Source: JBLHZY01 sp047631555
GTDB lineage: Bacteria > Pseudomonadota > Alphaproteobacteria > Rhodobacterales > Rhodobacteraceae
DNA: 64,000 bases
NCBI GenBank assembly: GCA_047631555.1
Contig: JBLHZY010000001.1
Coordinates: 124,001-188,000 of the forward strand
Reading direction: 5' to 3'
In this document: positions 8,542-20,398 of the stretch, piece by piece
Layout of the letters: each line of letters begins with the position of its first letter
Numbering within the stretch: the first letter of the stretch is position 1
Made by a program: the position numbers and the translations under genes
The notes under the pieces: model-generated
Databases searched by the model: none
The model's input: only the letters and a program-made list of their open reading frames with translations
What the model was told of the DNA's origin: nothing

Positions 8542-9546
8542 ATGCCCTTTACCACTCTGGCCGAATTTCAGGCCCTTTTGCACGCCGCTCCCGGCCCAGA
8601 TACCGCCGCTATCGCAGGGGCGGCTGATCGCAATAGCCAATTGACCAAGCCTCCGGGCGCTTTGGGGCGTTTGGAAGATCTTGCGCTTTGGTATGCGGGT
8701 TGGCGCGGCGATGCACGGCCCGCTATCAAATCCCCTCAAGTGATTATTTTTGCTGGAAATCATGGGGTTACGGCGCAAGGCGTCTCGGCCTTTCCGGCAG
8801 AAGTGACCTTTCAGATGGTCGCGAATTTTGAGGCCGGCGGCGCTGCGATCAACCAGCTCGCGCGCAGTTTTGGCGCGGCGCTCAAAGTCGTTCCGCTTGA
8901 TCTGGATACCCCCACAGCCGATTTCACCCAAGCCCCGGCGATGTCCGAAGGCGAGGTCGTCGCGGCCCTGCGCGCAGGCTGGGAAGCGGTTGACCCAAAG
9001 GCTGATTTGCTCGTCACCGGCGAAATGGGCATCGGCAATACGACATCTGCCGCAGCGCTTGCTTGTGCGCTTTTCGGCGGCGAGGCGCATGAATGGACGG
9101 GGCGCGGCACGGGCGTTGATGACGCAGGCCTGATCAACAAAACACGGGTTGTGGCCGAGGGCGTTGCGCGCCATGCGGGCCTCTCGCCGCTTGGCCTTTT
9201 AGCGGCCCTTGGCGGGCGCGAATTGGCGGGTATGGCAGGGGCCATCGCGCGCGCGCGGGCTGAACGCATCCCGGTGATCCTTGACGGGTTTATCTGCTGC
9301 GCGGCCGCCGCTTGCTTGGAAAAAACGGTTCCCGGCGCGCTTGATCATACGGTCGCCGGGCATGTTTCTGCCGAAGCGGCACATGGCCAAGTGCTTGATG
9401 CCATTGGTAAAGAGCCATTGCTCAGCCTTGGAATGCGCCTTGGCGAAGGTTCGGGCGCGGCCCTTGCCATCGGTATCCTCAAGGGCGCTGTGGCCTGCCA
9501 TTCAGACATGGCAACCTTTGCCGAAGCGGGCGTCGCGGCGGGCTAA
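8542..9546 (+). CDS. cobT: nicotinate-nucleotide–dimethylbenzimidazole phosphoribosyltransferase
   Basis: This 334-residue enzyme transfers the phosphoribosyl group of nicotinate mononucleotide to dimethylbenzimidazole, producing alpha-ribazole 5'-phosphate for the lower ligand of B12. Family motifs include KPPGALGRLEDLA, FAGNHGVTAQGVSAFP and GEMGIGNTTSAAAL. The length is typical. Together with the divergent cobS it forms the nucleotide-loop end of the cobalamin pathway. Its stop overlaps by four bases the stop of the convergent antiporter gene. Confidence 0.95.
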   Translation: MPFTTLAEFQALLHAAPGPDTAAIAGAADRNSQLTKPPGALGRLEDLALWYAGWRGDARPAIKSPQVIIFAGNHGVTAQGVSAFPAEVTFQMVANFEAGGAAINQLARSFGAALKVVPLDLDTPTADFTQAPAMSEGEVVAALRAGWEAVDPKADLLVTGEMGIGNTTSAAALACALFGGEAHEWTGRGTGVDDAGLINKTRVVAEGVARHAGLSPLGLLAALGGRELAGMAGAIARARAERIPVILDGFICCAAAACLEKTVPGALDHTVAGHVSAEAAHGQVLDAIGKEPLLSLGMRLGEGSGAALAIGILKGAVACHSDMATFAEAGVAAG

Positions 9547-11432
9547 GCGCTTTTCTTAACCTCGCGGGCTTGGTCCAATTGTGACACAAGCGAGGTCTCC
9601 AAATCCTTGTCGAGCGCCTTTGCGCGCTCGACATAGGCTGCGTTCTCAGCGACGGGAATATCCGGGCTCCATAGCTCGGCCAATTCGCGCAAAGCGGCCC
9701 GGTCATGGCGGAAGAACGCATGCTCAAGCTCGCTCGCCTCAAAGTCAGAAAGCCCCATCCCTTCAAGCACATAGCGCCCGGCCCGCAAGGAGCTGTCAAA
9801 CATCTCGCGCACAATTTTATCCGCGCCCGCCTTATACAGCTCATAGACATGCAAGCGATCGCGCGCCCGCGCCACGATGATAATATCGGGCCGCTTTGAG
9901 CGGGCATAAGCCACAAGTTTGTTGGTTGCCGCGCGATCATCCAGCGCCACAACCAAAACCTTCGCCGTCTCAAGCCCGGCCGCTTGCAGCATTTCAGGGC
10001 GGGTCGGATCGCCAAAGAAGCTCTTAAAGCCAAACTTGCGCATCAATTGAATGGTCGGCAGATCGTGATCCAAAACGGTCGTGCCAAAGCCGGAACTTTG
10101 CACCAAGCGATTGACCACTTGGCCAAAACGCCCGATCCCGGCGATGATGATTTCCTGCTGATCATCGACCTCATCATCGGGTGCGTGATCGCCTGCGCTG
10201 TGTTCGGCCATCCGCTTGGAAAGGCGATCATATGCGATGAAAAACAACGGCGTAAGCAGCATCGAAAGCGCCACCACCAGCAGCACCATTTCGCCCATCT
10301 TGTCGCTTAGCACTGATTGCTGAAGCGCAAAGGACACAAGCACAAAGCCAAACTCGCCCGCCTGCGCCAGCGAAAGAGTAAACAGCCACCGCTGACGATT
10401 GCGCAGCTTGAAAATAAAGGTGAGCAGGTAGAGAACGCTGCCCTTGATCAGGGCGAGCAGCAGCACCAAACCAATGATCAACACCGGCTCGGCAAAGAGC
10501 AGGCCAAAATTGATGCCCGCGCCGACGGTGATGAAAAACAGCCCGAGCAACAGGCCTTTGAAGGGCTGAATGTCGCTCTCAAGCTCGTGGCGGAATTCGG
10601 TGTTGGCAAGGACCACGCCGGCCAAAAACGTCCCCAAAGCAGGCGAAAGCCCGACCGAGAGCATCAGCATCGCAATACCCACCACGATCAGCAGCGCAAC
10701 GGCTGTATAAAGCTCGCTTAGATGGGCCGAATGAATGAAGCGAAACAGCGGGCGGGTCAGGAAAACACCCGCCAAAATGATCGCGGCAATCGCGCCCAAA
10801 GTCATCAGAGCAACGCCCCAGCCGGGCAGCCCATCAATCAATGAGATCGCCCCGTGAACCTCTTCCGGTTTGGGCCGCACCATCGAGCCATCGGGCGCAA
10901 AAACCATCCCCGCAGGCGCGCCAAGCAGCGGGATCACGATCAGCATCGGGATCACAGCGATATCTTGCGTTAGCAGCACAGAAAACGCCGAGCGCCCGCC
11001 GCCGGTTTGCATCAATCCCTTTTCCGTAAGGGTTTGCAGCACGATCGCAGTTGAGGACAGCGCCACAATCATCCCCAAGGCAATGCCGACATTCACGCTT
11101 TGCCCAAAGAATTTCACCGCAATCACCACAACCAAACCCATGGTCAGCGCGATCTGCAATCCGCCCAAGCCAAGCAATCGGTGCCGCATATCCCAAAGCG
11201 CGCGCGGCTCAAGCTCCAGCCCGATCAAGAACAGCATCATCACCACGCCGAATTCGGCGAAATGCTGCAAATCTTGCGTCTCAGAATGCCCAACAAGGCC
11301 CAAAATCGGCCCGATCACGATCCCCGCAAGCAAATAGCCAAGCACCGACCCAAGCCCAAGACGCGAGGCAATAGGCACAGCAATGACCGTCGCGGCCAGA
11401 TAGATCGTCGCTTGAAACAGAAAGCCTTCCAC
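9543..11432 (-). CDS. CPA2 cation:proton antiporter with TrkA-N domain (Kef type)
   Basis: This 629-residue protein has an N-terminal Na+/H+ exchanger domain of about 12 membrane segments (residues ~1–385, e.g. GLGSVLGYLLAGIVIGP and FFITVGAGINFGLLF). It ends in a cytoplasmic RCK/TrkA-N domain starting at IIIAGIGRFGQVVNRL near residue 425, a nucleotide-binding Rossmann fold. This is the plan of KefB/KefC glutathione-gated potassium efflux systems. No KefF/KefG partner gene is adjacent, so glutathione gating is not established. It ends convergently with cobT, the stop codons overlapping. Confidence 0.9.
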   Translation of the reverse strand: MEGFLFQATIYLAATVIAVPIASRLGLGSVLGYLLAGIVIGPILGLVGHSETQDLQHFAEFGVVMMLFLIGLELEPRALWDMRHRLLGLGGLQIALTMGLVVVIAVKFFGQSVNVGIALGMIVALSSTAIVLQTLTEKGLMQTGGGRSAFSVLLTQDIAVIPMLIVIPLLGAPAGMVFAPDGSMVRPKPEEVHGAISLIDGLPGWGVALMTLGAIAAIILAGVFLTRPLFRFIHSAHLSELYTAVALLIVVGIAMLMLSVGLSPALGTFLAGVVLANTEFRHELESDIQPFKGLLLGLFFITVGAGINFGLLFAEPVLIIGLVLLLALIKGSVLYLLTFIFKLRNRQRWLFTLSLAQAGEFGFVLVSFALQQSVLSDKMGEMVLLVVALSMLLTPLFFIAYDRLSKRMAEHSAGDHAPDDEVDDQQEIIIAGIGRFGQVVNRLVQSSGFGTTVLDHDLPTIQLMRKFGFKSFFGDPTRPEMLQAAGLETAKVLVVALDDRAATNKLVAYARSKRPDIIIVARARDRLHVYELYKAGADKIVREMFDSSLRAGRYVLEGMGLSDFEASELEHAFFRHDRAALRELAELWSPDIPVAENAAYVERAKALDKDLETSLVSQLDQAREVKKSA

Positions 11433-11515
11433 GGGTGGTTATCCTTGGTCTTGGTGGCGCGAACGGCGCCGAAAAATAAACTTCAACCCCAGCCTAGCAG
11501 GGGCGGGCGGGGTCG

Positions 11516-11971
11516 TCAGGTCGGAAGTGGTGCATCGGGCTTAAATTGATCCATAACGATCTGACTTTGCACCCGCGCAACCGTCGGATGGGGCAAAAGC
11601 ACTTCATGAATAAGCGCGTTCAGCGCGCCAAGATCGCGGCAATAAACACGCAGCAAATAATCGGCATCTCCCGTCAGCGTCCAAGCCGAAATAATCTCGG
11701 GGCGCAGCGCAACCGTGCGGGCAAAGTCGCGCACGCGGGCTGGCTCATGCGTTGCCATTTGAACCTGCACGAAGGCCTGCACATCAAGGCCCAAAGCATG
11801 CGGGGAAAGCCGCGCCGCATAGCCCTCAATATAGCCCTCCGCCTCAAGCCGCTGGCGCCGTCGGCCCGCTTGCGAGGGCGACAGGTTCAGCGCTTCGCCC
11901 AATTGTTGGGCGGTGAGGTGGGCATCCTTTTGCAGGGCGGCCAGAAGGCGGGAATCGATCTGATCAATCAT
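11516..11971 (-). CDS. Lrp/AsnC-family transcriptional regulator
   Basis: This 151-residue regulator has an N-terminal winged helix-turn-helix (DSRLLAALQKDAHLTAQQLGEALNLSPSQAGRRRQRLEAEG, residues ~5–45) and a C-terminal RAM effector domain (AWTLTGDADYLLRVYCRDLGALNALIHE). The ATG at 11971 gives the canonical MIDQIDSRLL start; the longer open frame upstream crosses the promoter region and is rejected. It is divergent from hppD. Regulation of hppD in response to an aromatic or other amino acid is a reasonable inference from this arrangement. Confidence 0.9.
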   Translation of the reverse strand: MIDQIDSRLLAALQKDAHLTAQQLGEALNLSPSQAGRRRQRLEAEGYIEGYAARLSPHALGLDVQAFVQVQMATHEPARVRDFARTVALRPEIISAWTLTGDADYLLRVYCRDLGALNALIHEVLLPHPTVARVQSQIVMDQFKPDAPLPT

Positions 11972-11984
11972 ATGCGGGTTCCTT

Positions 11985-12006
11985 GCACTATAATTAAATC
12001 TAGTGC
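11985..12006. promoter_or_regulatory. inverted repeat, candidate AsnC/Lrp operator
   Basis: GCACTA at 11985–11990 and TAGTGC at 12001–12006 form a perfect dyad around an AT-rich 10-base centre that includes a TATAAT-like −10. It lies just upstream of the Lrp/AsnC gene and in the 139-base region shared with hppD. Lrp-family regulators bind such interrupted AT-centred palindromes. Confidence 0.45.
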
Positions 12007-12110
12007 GTACCTTGCGCGTTTCAACCCCGGTTCCTGCGGCAATTTGCGCAAATTTAACCGCTGATGCGCGATAAATTGCCCATAACGCACCAAAAATACA
12101 GGAGGCCGCA

Positions 12111-13208
12111 ATGGGCCCATTTCCGCACGACGCTCCGAAAGCCAAAATAAGCGCCGAAAACCCGGCCGGAACGGATGGTTTTGAGTTTGTTGAATTTGCC
12201 CATCCAGAGCCAGAAGCCCTGCGCACCCTGTTTGCTCAAATGGGCTATGCCCACACGGCCACCCATAAAACCAAGGCGATCGAGCTCTGGCAGCAGGGCG
12301 ATATCACTTATGTGATCAACATGGAGCCGGGCAGCCACGCGACCGATTTTGTCGCCACTCACGGGCCTTGCGCGCCTTCAATGGCATGGCGCGTCGTTGA
12401 TGCGCAGCACGCCTTTGATCATGCGGTTGCAAAAGGGGCCGAACCATACCTTGGCACAGGCAAAACCATGGACGTGCCTGCGATCATCGGCATCGGCGGC
12501 TCGCTGATCTACTTCATCGAGGATTATTACGACACATCCCCCTATAACACCGAGTTCAACTGGATCGCCAAGGCCCACCCCGAAGGCGTTGGGTTCTATT
12601 ATCTCGATCACCTGACCCATAATGTTCACAAGGGAAATATGGACGTTTGGTTCAAATTCTACGGCGATTTGTTTGGTTTCAAAGAAATTCGCTTCTTCGA
12701 TATTCAGGGCAAGTTCACCGGGCTGACCAGCCGCGCGCTGACCTCGCCTTGCGGGCGCATCCGCATTCCGATCAATGAGGATCGCGGCGAAAAGGGCCAG
12801 ATCGTTGAGTATCTCAAGCGCTATAATGGCGAGGGCATTCAGCACATCGCCGTTGGCGCGCGCGACGTATATGACGCCACGGATGAGATTTTTGAACGTG
12901 GTGTGCGCTTCATGCCCGGCCCGCCCGAAACCTATTATGCGCTGAGCAAAGCGCGCGTTGCCGATCACCAAGAGCCGCTGGATCGCATGATGAAACACGG
13001 CATTTTGATTGATGGCGAAGGCGTGGTTGATGGGGGCGAGACGCGCATCCTGCTGCAGATTTTCTCCAAAACGGTGATTGGCCCGATCTTCTTTGAGTTC
13101 ATCCAACGCAAGGGCGATGATGGCTTTGGCGAGGGCAATTTTCGCGCCCTATTTGAAAGCATCGAAGCCGATCAAATCGCGCGCGGCGTGCTGGATGAGG
13201 CGGGCTGA
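12111..13208 (+). CDS. hppD: 4-hydroxyphenylpyruvate dioxygenase
   Basis: This 365-residue enzyme converts 4-hydroxyphenylpyruvate to homogentisate in tyrosine breakdown. It has two vicinal-oxygen-chelate halves. The Fe(II) ligands sit in HLTHNV (~residue 166), IQHIAV (~residue 245) and the C-terminal EFIQRKGD (~residue 325), all present. A strong AGGAGG lies just before the ATG. No homogentisate dioxygenase gene is next to it in the window. The divergent AsnC-type gene is its likely regulator. Confidence 0.93.
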   Translation: MGPFPHDAPKAKISAENPAGTDGFEFVEFAHPEPEALRTLFAQMGYAHTATHKTKAIELWQQGDITYVINMEPGSHATDFVATHGPCAPSMAWRVVDAQHAFDHAVAKGAEPYLGTGKTMDVPAIIGIGGSLIYFIEDYYDTSPYNTEFNWIAKAHPEGVGFYYLDHLTHNVHKGNMDVWFKFYGDLFGFKEIRFFDIQGKFTGLTSRALTSPCGRIRIPINEDRGEKGQIVEYLKRYNGEGIQHIAVGARDVYDATDEIFERGVRFMPGPPETYYALSKARVADHQEPLDRMMKHGILIDGEGVVDGGETRILLQIFSKTVIGPIFFEFIQRKGDDGFGEGNFRALFESIEADQIARGVLDEAG

Positions 13209-13274
13209 GCGCAGAGAATTTGTGCTCTGGGGCGGCCCCCCATATACTGCGCCTCACCGTTAAGGAGAGACGCC

Positions 13275-13757
13275 ATGACCGCCCCAAAACCTCTTGCCAT
13301 TCATGCCGCTAAAGCGCCAGCGCGCGCCAAGCCCTCACACTATCCTGCGCCCTTTGCCGCGCGTATGGAAGGGCGTAGCAAACAGCCTTTGGGCGATCTT
13401 TTTGGTCTGCAAAACTTTGGTGTCAATCGCACGACCTTGGCGCCGGGCGCCCAAAGCGCCTTGCTGCATCGTCATTCCATGCAGGACGAATTCATCTATG
13501 TGCTCGCGGGCGATATTACGCTTGTCACCGAAGATGAAGAAATCACCCTAAGTCCCGGAATGTGTGCCGGTTTTCCCGCCGCAGGCCATGCACATGCGCT
13601 GCATAATAAAAGTGGCGCCCCAGCGATATATCTTGAGATCGGGGATCGCAGCAAAGGCGATGAAGCCAGCTATCCCAAGGACGATTTGATGGCCAAGATG
13701 GGCGCGGAGGGATGGGAATTTACCCATAAAGATGGCGCGCCCTATCCAAAGGGTTAA
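13275..13757 (+). CDS. cupin-domain protein
   Basis: This 160-residue protein contains one cupin barrel with the metal-site motifs LLHRHSMQDEFIYVLAG and, on the second strand pair, FPAAGHAHALHN. The His and Glu ligands of a typical cupin site are present (HRH, E, then H). Small cupins of this kind act as enzymes or sensors, and the sequence does not say which. It follows hppD by 66 bases on the same strand with its own GGAGA ribosome-binding site, so co-transcription is possible. It ends six bases from the convergent PilP-like gene. Confidence 0.8.
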   Translation: MTAPKPLAIHAAKAPARAKPSHYPAPFAARMEGRSKQPLGDLFGLQNFGVNRTTLAPGAQSALLHRHSMQDEFIYVLAGDITLVTEDEEITLSPGMCAGFPAAGHAHALHNKSGAPAIYLEIGDRSKGDEASYPKDDLMAKMGAEGWEFTHKDGAPYPKG

Positions 13758-13763
13758 GCCCCT

Positions 13764-16685
<2,922 letters not shown>

Positions 16686-16802
16686 CCGTTAGCTCTAACA
16701 CAAGATTTCATAAAGGTTCACGCCCTGCCGCAACACATTCAAGACTATAGCAGGATTCTGCTGAGGGAAAGCGAAAGCGGGTCTGGACCTCGTCGTGCAA
16801 AT

Positions 16803-16837
16803 GGGCCCGGGCGCTTTGAATTGGCGCGCCCGGGCCC
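16803..16837 (-). terminator. GC-rich hairpin downstream of metY, probable terminator
   Basis: Perfect 12-base arms GGGCCCGGGCGC and GCGCCCGGGCCC enclose an 11-base loop, 18 bases beyond the metY stop on the minus strand. There is no proper U-tract on that strand, so termination is inferred from position and stem strength only. Confidence 0.5.
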
Positions 16838-16854
16838 TTTGACAAAGGGTGGGA

Positions 16855-18144
16855 TCAGGCCGTGGCGATGCTCAACGCTTGATCCAGATCGGCGATCAAA
16901 TCTGCGGCATCTTCGGTCCCGATAGAGATGCGAACCATATTTGGCGCAGCGCCCGCCGCGATCTGCTCGGCCTCGTTGAGCTGACGGTGCGTGGTTGAAG
17001 CGGGGTGAATGATCAAGGAGCGCGTATCGCCCAGATTGGCCACATGCGAGAAAAGGTTGAGCGATTCCACCAACTTAATGCAAGCGTCATAGCCGCCCTT
17101 CAGCGAAATGGTGAACAAGGCGCCCGCGCCCTTGGGGCAAATAGTCTTGGCGCGATCCGCATAGGGCGAGGAGGGCAGGCCAGCATATGTGACCTTCTCA
17201 ACGCGCGCATCCGTCTCAAGCCAAGCAGCGATCTCTTTGGCGTTTGCAACATGGCGATCCATGCGCAGGCTAAGCGTCTCAATCCCCATCAAAGTATAAT
17301 GCGCGGCCTGAGGATTGAGCGTCATACCCAGATCGCGCAGGCCGATGGCGATGCCATGAAAGGTAAAGGCCAGCGGGCCAAATGTTTCATGGAATTTCAG
17401 CCCGTGATAGGCGGGCTCTGGCTGGGAAAGCGAGGGGAACTTGTCCGAGGCGGACCAGTCGAAATTGCCGCTATCAATCACAACGCCGCCCGTCACGGTC
17501 CCGTTGCCTGTAAGGTATTTGGTGGTGGAATGAACGACGAGCGTTGCGCCGTGTTTGATCGGGTTGCACAGGTAAGGTGTTGCGGATGTGTTATCGACAA
17601 TCAGCGGAATTCCGGCGCGATCAGAGATAGCTGAAATCGCATCCAAATCGGTGATATAGCCGCCCGGATTGGCGATGCTTTCGCAGAAAATCGCGCGCGT
17701 GTTGTCGTCGATCGCGGCCTCAACGGCGGCCAGATCATCGAAATCAACAAAGGTACAGGACCAGCCGAACCGCTTAATCGTCTGGCTGAATTGCGTCAAT
17801 GTCCCGCCGTAAGCTCTTGTTGAGGCGACGATATTCAGTCCCGGCCCCATGAGGGGAAATAGCGCCATGATCTGGGCTGCGTGGCCCGATGAGCAACAGA
17901 CCGCGCCTTGCCCGCCCTCTAAGGTCGCAAGGCGCTCTTGTAGCACAGCGACCGTTGGATTGGTCAGGCGTGAATAGATGTAGCCAACCTCTTGGAGGTT
18001 AAACAGCGCGGCGGCGTGATCGGTATCGCGAAACACATAAGCCGTGGTTTGATAGATCGGCGTTTGGCGTGCGCCGGTGGCCGGATCGGGGCGTGCGCCC
18101 GCGTGAATTTGCAACGTGTTAAAGCCGTATTCTGGATCGCTCAT
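16855..18144 (-). CDS. metY: O-acetylhomoserine/O-acetylserine sulfhydrylase (PLP enzyme)
   Basis: This 429-residue protein belongs to the Cys/Met-metabolism PLP family. The internal Schiff-base Lys lies in HSTTKYLTGNGTVTGG near residue 209, and the N-terminus FNTLQIHAGARPDPATGARQTPIYQTTAY is typical of MetY. It incorporates sulfide into O-acetylhomoserine, giving homocysteine in methionine synthesis. MetZ-type use of O-succinylhomoserine cannot be ruled out by eye. It lies 78 bases downstream of the DUF2239 gene, and a strong hairpin sits in that gap. Confidence 0.9.
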   Translation of the reverse strand: MSDPEYGFNTLQIHAGARPDPATGARQTPIYQTTAYVFRDTDHAAALFNLQEVGYIYSRLTNPTVAVLQERLATLEGGQGAVCCSSGHAAQIMALFPLMGPGLNIVASTRAYGGTLTQFSQTIKRFGWSCTFVDFDDLAAVEAAIDDNTRAIFCESIANPGGYITDLDAISAISDRAGIPLIVDNTSATPYLCNPIKHGATLVVHSTTKYLTGNGTVTGGVVIDSGNFDWSASDKFPSLSQPEPAYHGLKFHETFGPLAFTFHGIAIGLRDLGMTLNPQAAHYTLMGIETLSLRMDRHVANAKEIAAWLETDARVEKVTYAGLPSSPYADRAKTICPKGAGALFTISLKGGYDACIKLVESLNLFSHVANLGDTRSLIIHPASTTHRQLNEAEQIAAGAAPNMVRISIGTEDAADLIADLDQALSIATA

Positions 18145-18160
18145 AGTGTCCTCCCAAGGT

Positions 18161-18202
18161 TGATTGCCAAACGCTAGGTCAACGCCCGCTCACTGGCAAT
18201 CA
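18161..18202 (-). promoter_or_regulatory. 9-bp inverted repeat hairpin in metY leader
   Basis: TGATTGCCA (18161–18169) and TGGCAATCA (18194–18202) are perfect complements around a 24-base loop, ending 17 bases before the metY start. The sequence does not match the SAM-II, SAM-V or SAM/SAH consensus that I recall. It may be a protein operator, a leader regulator or a terminator of the upstream gene. Confidence 0.5.
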
Positions 18203-18222
18203 GCTTTAGGGAGGATATGCGC

Positions 18223-18786
18223 TTAGGGCCCATGAAGGAGGCCAAGCGCATGATCGCGGATGTCACGCGGCCAGTTAGATATTTTTCCATCGAAATCATT
18301 GGGTTCATTGGAAAAAAGCGCGCGGATCGCTTCCTCAAATCCGGGCAAATCGCCGCCAATTGCGCTTAAGAACCGGTAGGCGGCATCGCGCTGCCCGGGT
18401 GCATTTCCGCGGGCCTCTTCAAGTTTTCGCGCCTCATCAACCAGCCTGCGGATCGTCGCGGAGGCCCCGCCGCGCTGCGTGGCGAGCCAGTCCCAATGGC
18501 GCGGCAAAAGCGTGATTTCGCGCGCCGTGACGCCAAGCTTGGGCCGCCCCCGGCCGCGCGGGGAAGGTTCATCGGCGGCGGGCTCGCTGCGATATCGCGC
18601 GGCAATGGCCTCCTTCGTGCCGCTGAGATCAAGATCAACCGCGCGCCCATCGGCATCTTGGAAAACCAGATAGCCATTGGCATTGGGGTCGGCCCCCGCA
18701 GCGGCAAGCGCTTGGGCCACATCAAGCGGCGCACCGGAGGCGAATTTGCGATGGCCGTGAAAGGCGGTGATGGTCTGAATGCTCAT
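18223..18786 (-). CDS. DUF2239-family protein
   Basis: This 187-residue protein matches my recollection of DUF2239: the N-terminus is TITAFHGHRKFASGAPLDVAQALA, then VFQDADGRAVDLDLSGT. The second half contains GRPKLGVTAREITLLPRHWDWLATQRGGASATIRRLVDEARK, which reads like a ribbon-helix-helix-like or helical DNA-binding segment. No biochemical function is established for the family to my knowledge. It is divergent from a GIY-YIG-like gene, and the metY gene follows on the same strand. Confidence 0.7.
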   Translation of the reverse strand: MSIQTITAFHGHRKFASGAPLDVAQALAAAGADPNANGYLVFQDADGRAVDLDLSGTKEAIAARYRSEPAADEPSPRGRGRPKLGVTAREITLLPRHWDWLATQRGGASATIRRLVDEARKLEEARGNAPGQRDAAYRFLSAIGGDLPGFEEAIRALFSNEPNDFDGKISNWPRDIRDHALGLLHGP

Positions 18787-18895
18787 ATCAATCTCTTTTG
18801 GGGCTTTTCAATTCTCTGCGCTCTATTTATACCCGGGTAAAATAAAGTCAACCGAAAGCGCGCAAATTGGCGCCGCTCAAGAGAAAGCCAGAGAC

Positions 18896-19228
18896 ATGCC
18901 CAATGAAGCGAGCCGCCGCGAAGTCCGGCGCGACTACAAAGAAACGACCCCGACGGCAGGCGTCTTTGCGCTGCATGGGCCGGCGGTTATCTGGGTCGGG
19001 TTTTCGCGCGATCTGCGGGCGATGGAGAACCGGATAATGTTTATGCTTGGCATGGGATCAAGCATGAACAAAGCGATGCAGGCGGCCTTTAAAGCGGCGA
19101 GCGGAAAGGGGTTTCGCTTTGAAACGCTTGAAGAGCAGCCAAAGGATTTAAGGCCCTTTGCGGCCGAGGAATGGCAAGAGGCGCGCGGCACTTATTGGCT
19201 TGAAAAACTGGGCGCGCAAAAGGCCTAA
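18896..19228 (+). CDS. small degenerate GIY-YIG-family protein
   Basis: This 110-residue protein carries AGVFALH and, ten or so residues on, WVGFSRDL, in the positions of the GIY and YIG strands. This is followed by the conserved block FMLGMGSSMNKAMQAAF of a small GIY-YIG subfamily. The first motif is altered (GVF for GIY, WVG for YIG), so nuclease activity is doubtful. It is divergent from DUF2239. The start at 18896 (MPNEASRREV) was chosen because the upstream frame runs through promoter DNA. Confidence 0.55.
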   Translation: MPNEASRREVRRDYKETTPTAGVFALHGPAVIWVGFSRDLRAMENRIMFMLGMGSSMNKAMQAAFKAASGKGFRFETLEEQPKDLRPFAAEEWQEARGTYWLEKLGAQKA

Positions 19229-19252
19229 ATCGGGCCCGAAAAGGCAGGGCGC

Positions 19253-20293
19253 TTAGCGCATCCAGAGGTTCTCGCGTTTGATGCGATTGCGGATCATTTG
19301 CTCGCGCCGGGGCAGATCGTCTTGGTCAAACAAATCGCGCACGCGCTGCCCCTTATCCTGATAGACCATCCGCTTGATCGGTTCATATTGCTTGAGCAAT
19401 TTCTTGATCTTATTGGGCGCCGCCACATCCCGAAGTACGGCCACGGCATGATCGCTTTCACGCGCGTAAAGCATTGGGAACATACGGTAATGGCAAGAGA
19501 CACTGCCATCCAAAAGCCCTGCGGGGATCGTTTCGCGCCCGCCGCCAAACGCGTGAATAACAAGCGGCAAAGCCACCTGATCCAACCAAGGCGTCATCTG
19601 CTGACAGATCAACTCTTCAGGCGGATTGTCACGAATTTCCAGCGCATATTCCAAGAAGCGCTGGCCAAATTTGACCGGGCATTCATAGAAGAACCAGCCC
19701 GCGTTGAAATAGAGATAGCGCGCCCAATATTCATCCGGCTGGCTTAGATCGAGCGAGCTTTCAAAATCAAGGCCAAAGCGGGCATAAAGCGCGCCCCAGA
19801 TGTCGCTGTAACCCGGGCCGTAAAGTTCAATCGTCGGCCATGTTCCTTCGCGCCGCATGCTGGCCGATGGGCGCGAGAAATCAAACGGCACCTCAGAGAG
19901 TTTGCCGGTGATCAGCGTATCAGTATCAAAGAAGATAAACGGCTCGCCTTCGGGCAGGGCGGTGAGCGCCTCGATCTTATTGCCATAAGGATAGCTCTGG
20001 CCGAAATGCTTGCTTTCAAAGGGCAGGAATTCGGCCCCGAGCGCTTCAATCTGGGCGCGAATATCCGCGTGCCGAATGCGCGGATCATTACGCCAAAGCG
20101 GCCCGGCTTGCGGCTCAGCCACAAAAATCCGCCCCTTAAAATCCGGATCAGAGCTGCGCAAGGAGGCGACGAAAAGCAGCGCCTCATACATCAAGCGCCC
20201 CTCTTGCCCAACAATCACCACGTTGAATTTCGCGGGTTTTGCAGGCTTGGGTGCGGCTTTGGGCGTTGCGGTTGGTTTGCTCTTGCTGGCCAT
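19253..20293 (-). CDS. glycosyltransferase-like protein with DxD motif
   Basis: Starting at the ATG at 20293 gives 346 residues; a GTG at 20326 would add eleven. After a basic Ala/Pro/Lys-rich N-terminus comes a Rossmann-like strand (FNVVIVGQEGRLMYEALLF) and then FIFFDTDTLITG near residue 124. This DxD motif is typical of GT-A sugar transferases that bind a nucleotide sugar through a metal. NAGWFFYECP is also reminiscent of that fold. I do not recognise a named family. No polysaccharide genes are adjacent, so the acceptor is unknown. Confidence 0.55.
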   Translation of the reverse strand: MASKSKPTATPKAAPKPAKPAKFNVVIVGQEGRLMYEALLFVASLRSSDPDFKGRIFVAEPQAGPLWRNDPRIRHADIRAQIEALGAEFLPFESKHFGQSYPYGNKIEALTALPEGEPFIFFDTDTLITGKLSEVPFDFSRPSASMRREGTWPTIELYGPGYSDIWGALYARFGLDFESSLDLSQPDEYWARYLYFNAGWFFYECPVKFGQRFLEYALEIRDNPPEELICQQMTPWLDQVALPLVIHAFGGGRETIPAGLLDGSVSCHYRMFPMLYARESDHAVAVLRDVAAPNKIKKLLKQYEPIKRMVYQDKGQRVRDLFDQDDLPRREQMIRNRIKRENLWMR

Positions 20294-20398
20294 TTGGCGA
20301 ACTGCTCTTTTTGATGTTTTTCTCACTATAGGGCGAAATTCCCCCTCCCAAAAGGCTGCAAATCGGGCAGAGTGGGGATATTTTCAGGAGTGCTCACA

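Noticed and set aside
7723..9174. 483-residue extended cobS frame
   Set aside because: The part beyond 8490 is antisense to cobT and lacks similarity to CobS; the conserved start is at 8490.
18145..18222. SAM-II/SAM-V riboswitch before metY
   Set aside because: The hairpin loop and downstream strand do not show the conserved pseudoknot sequence of those classes as I recall them.
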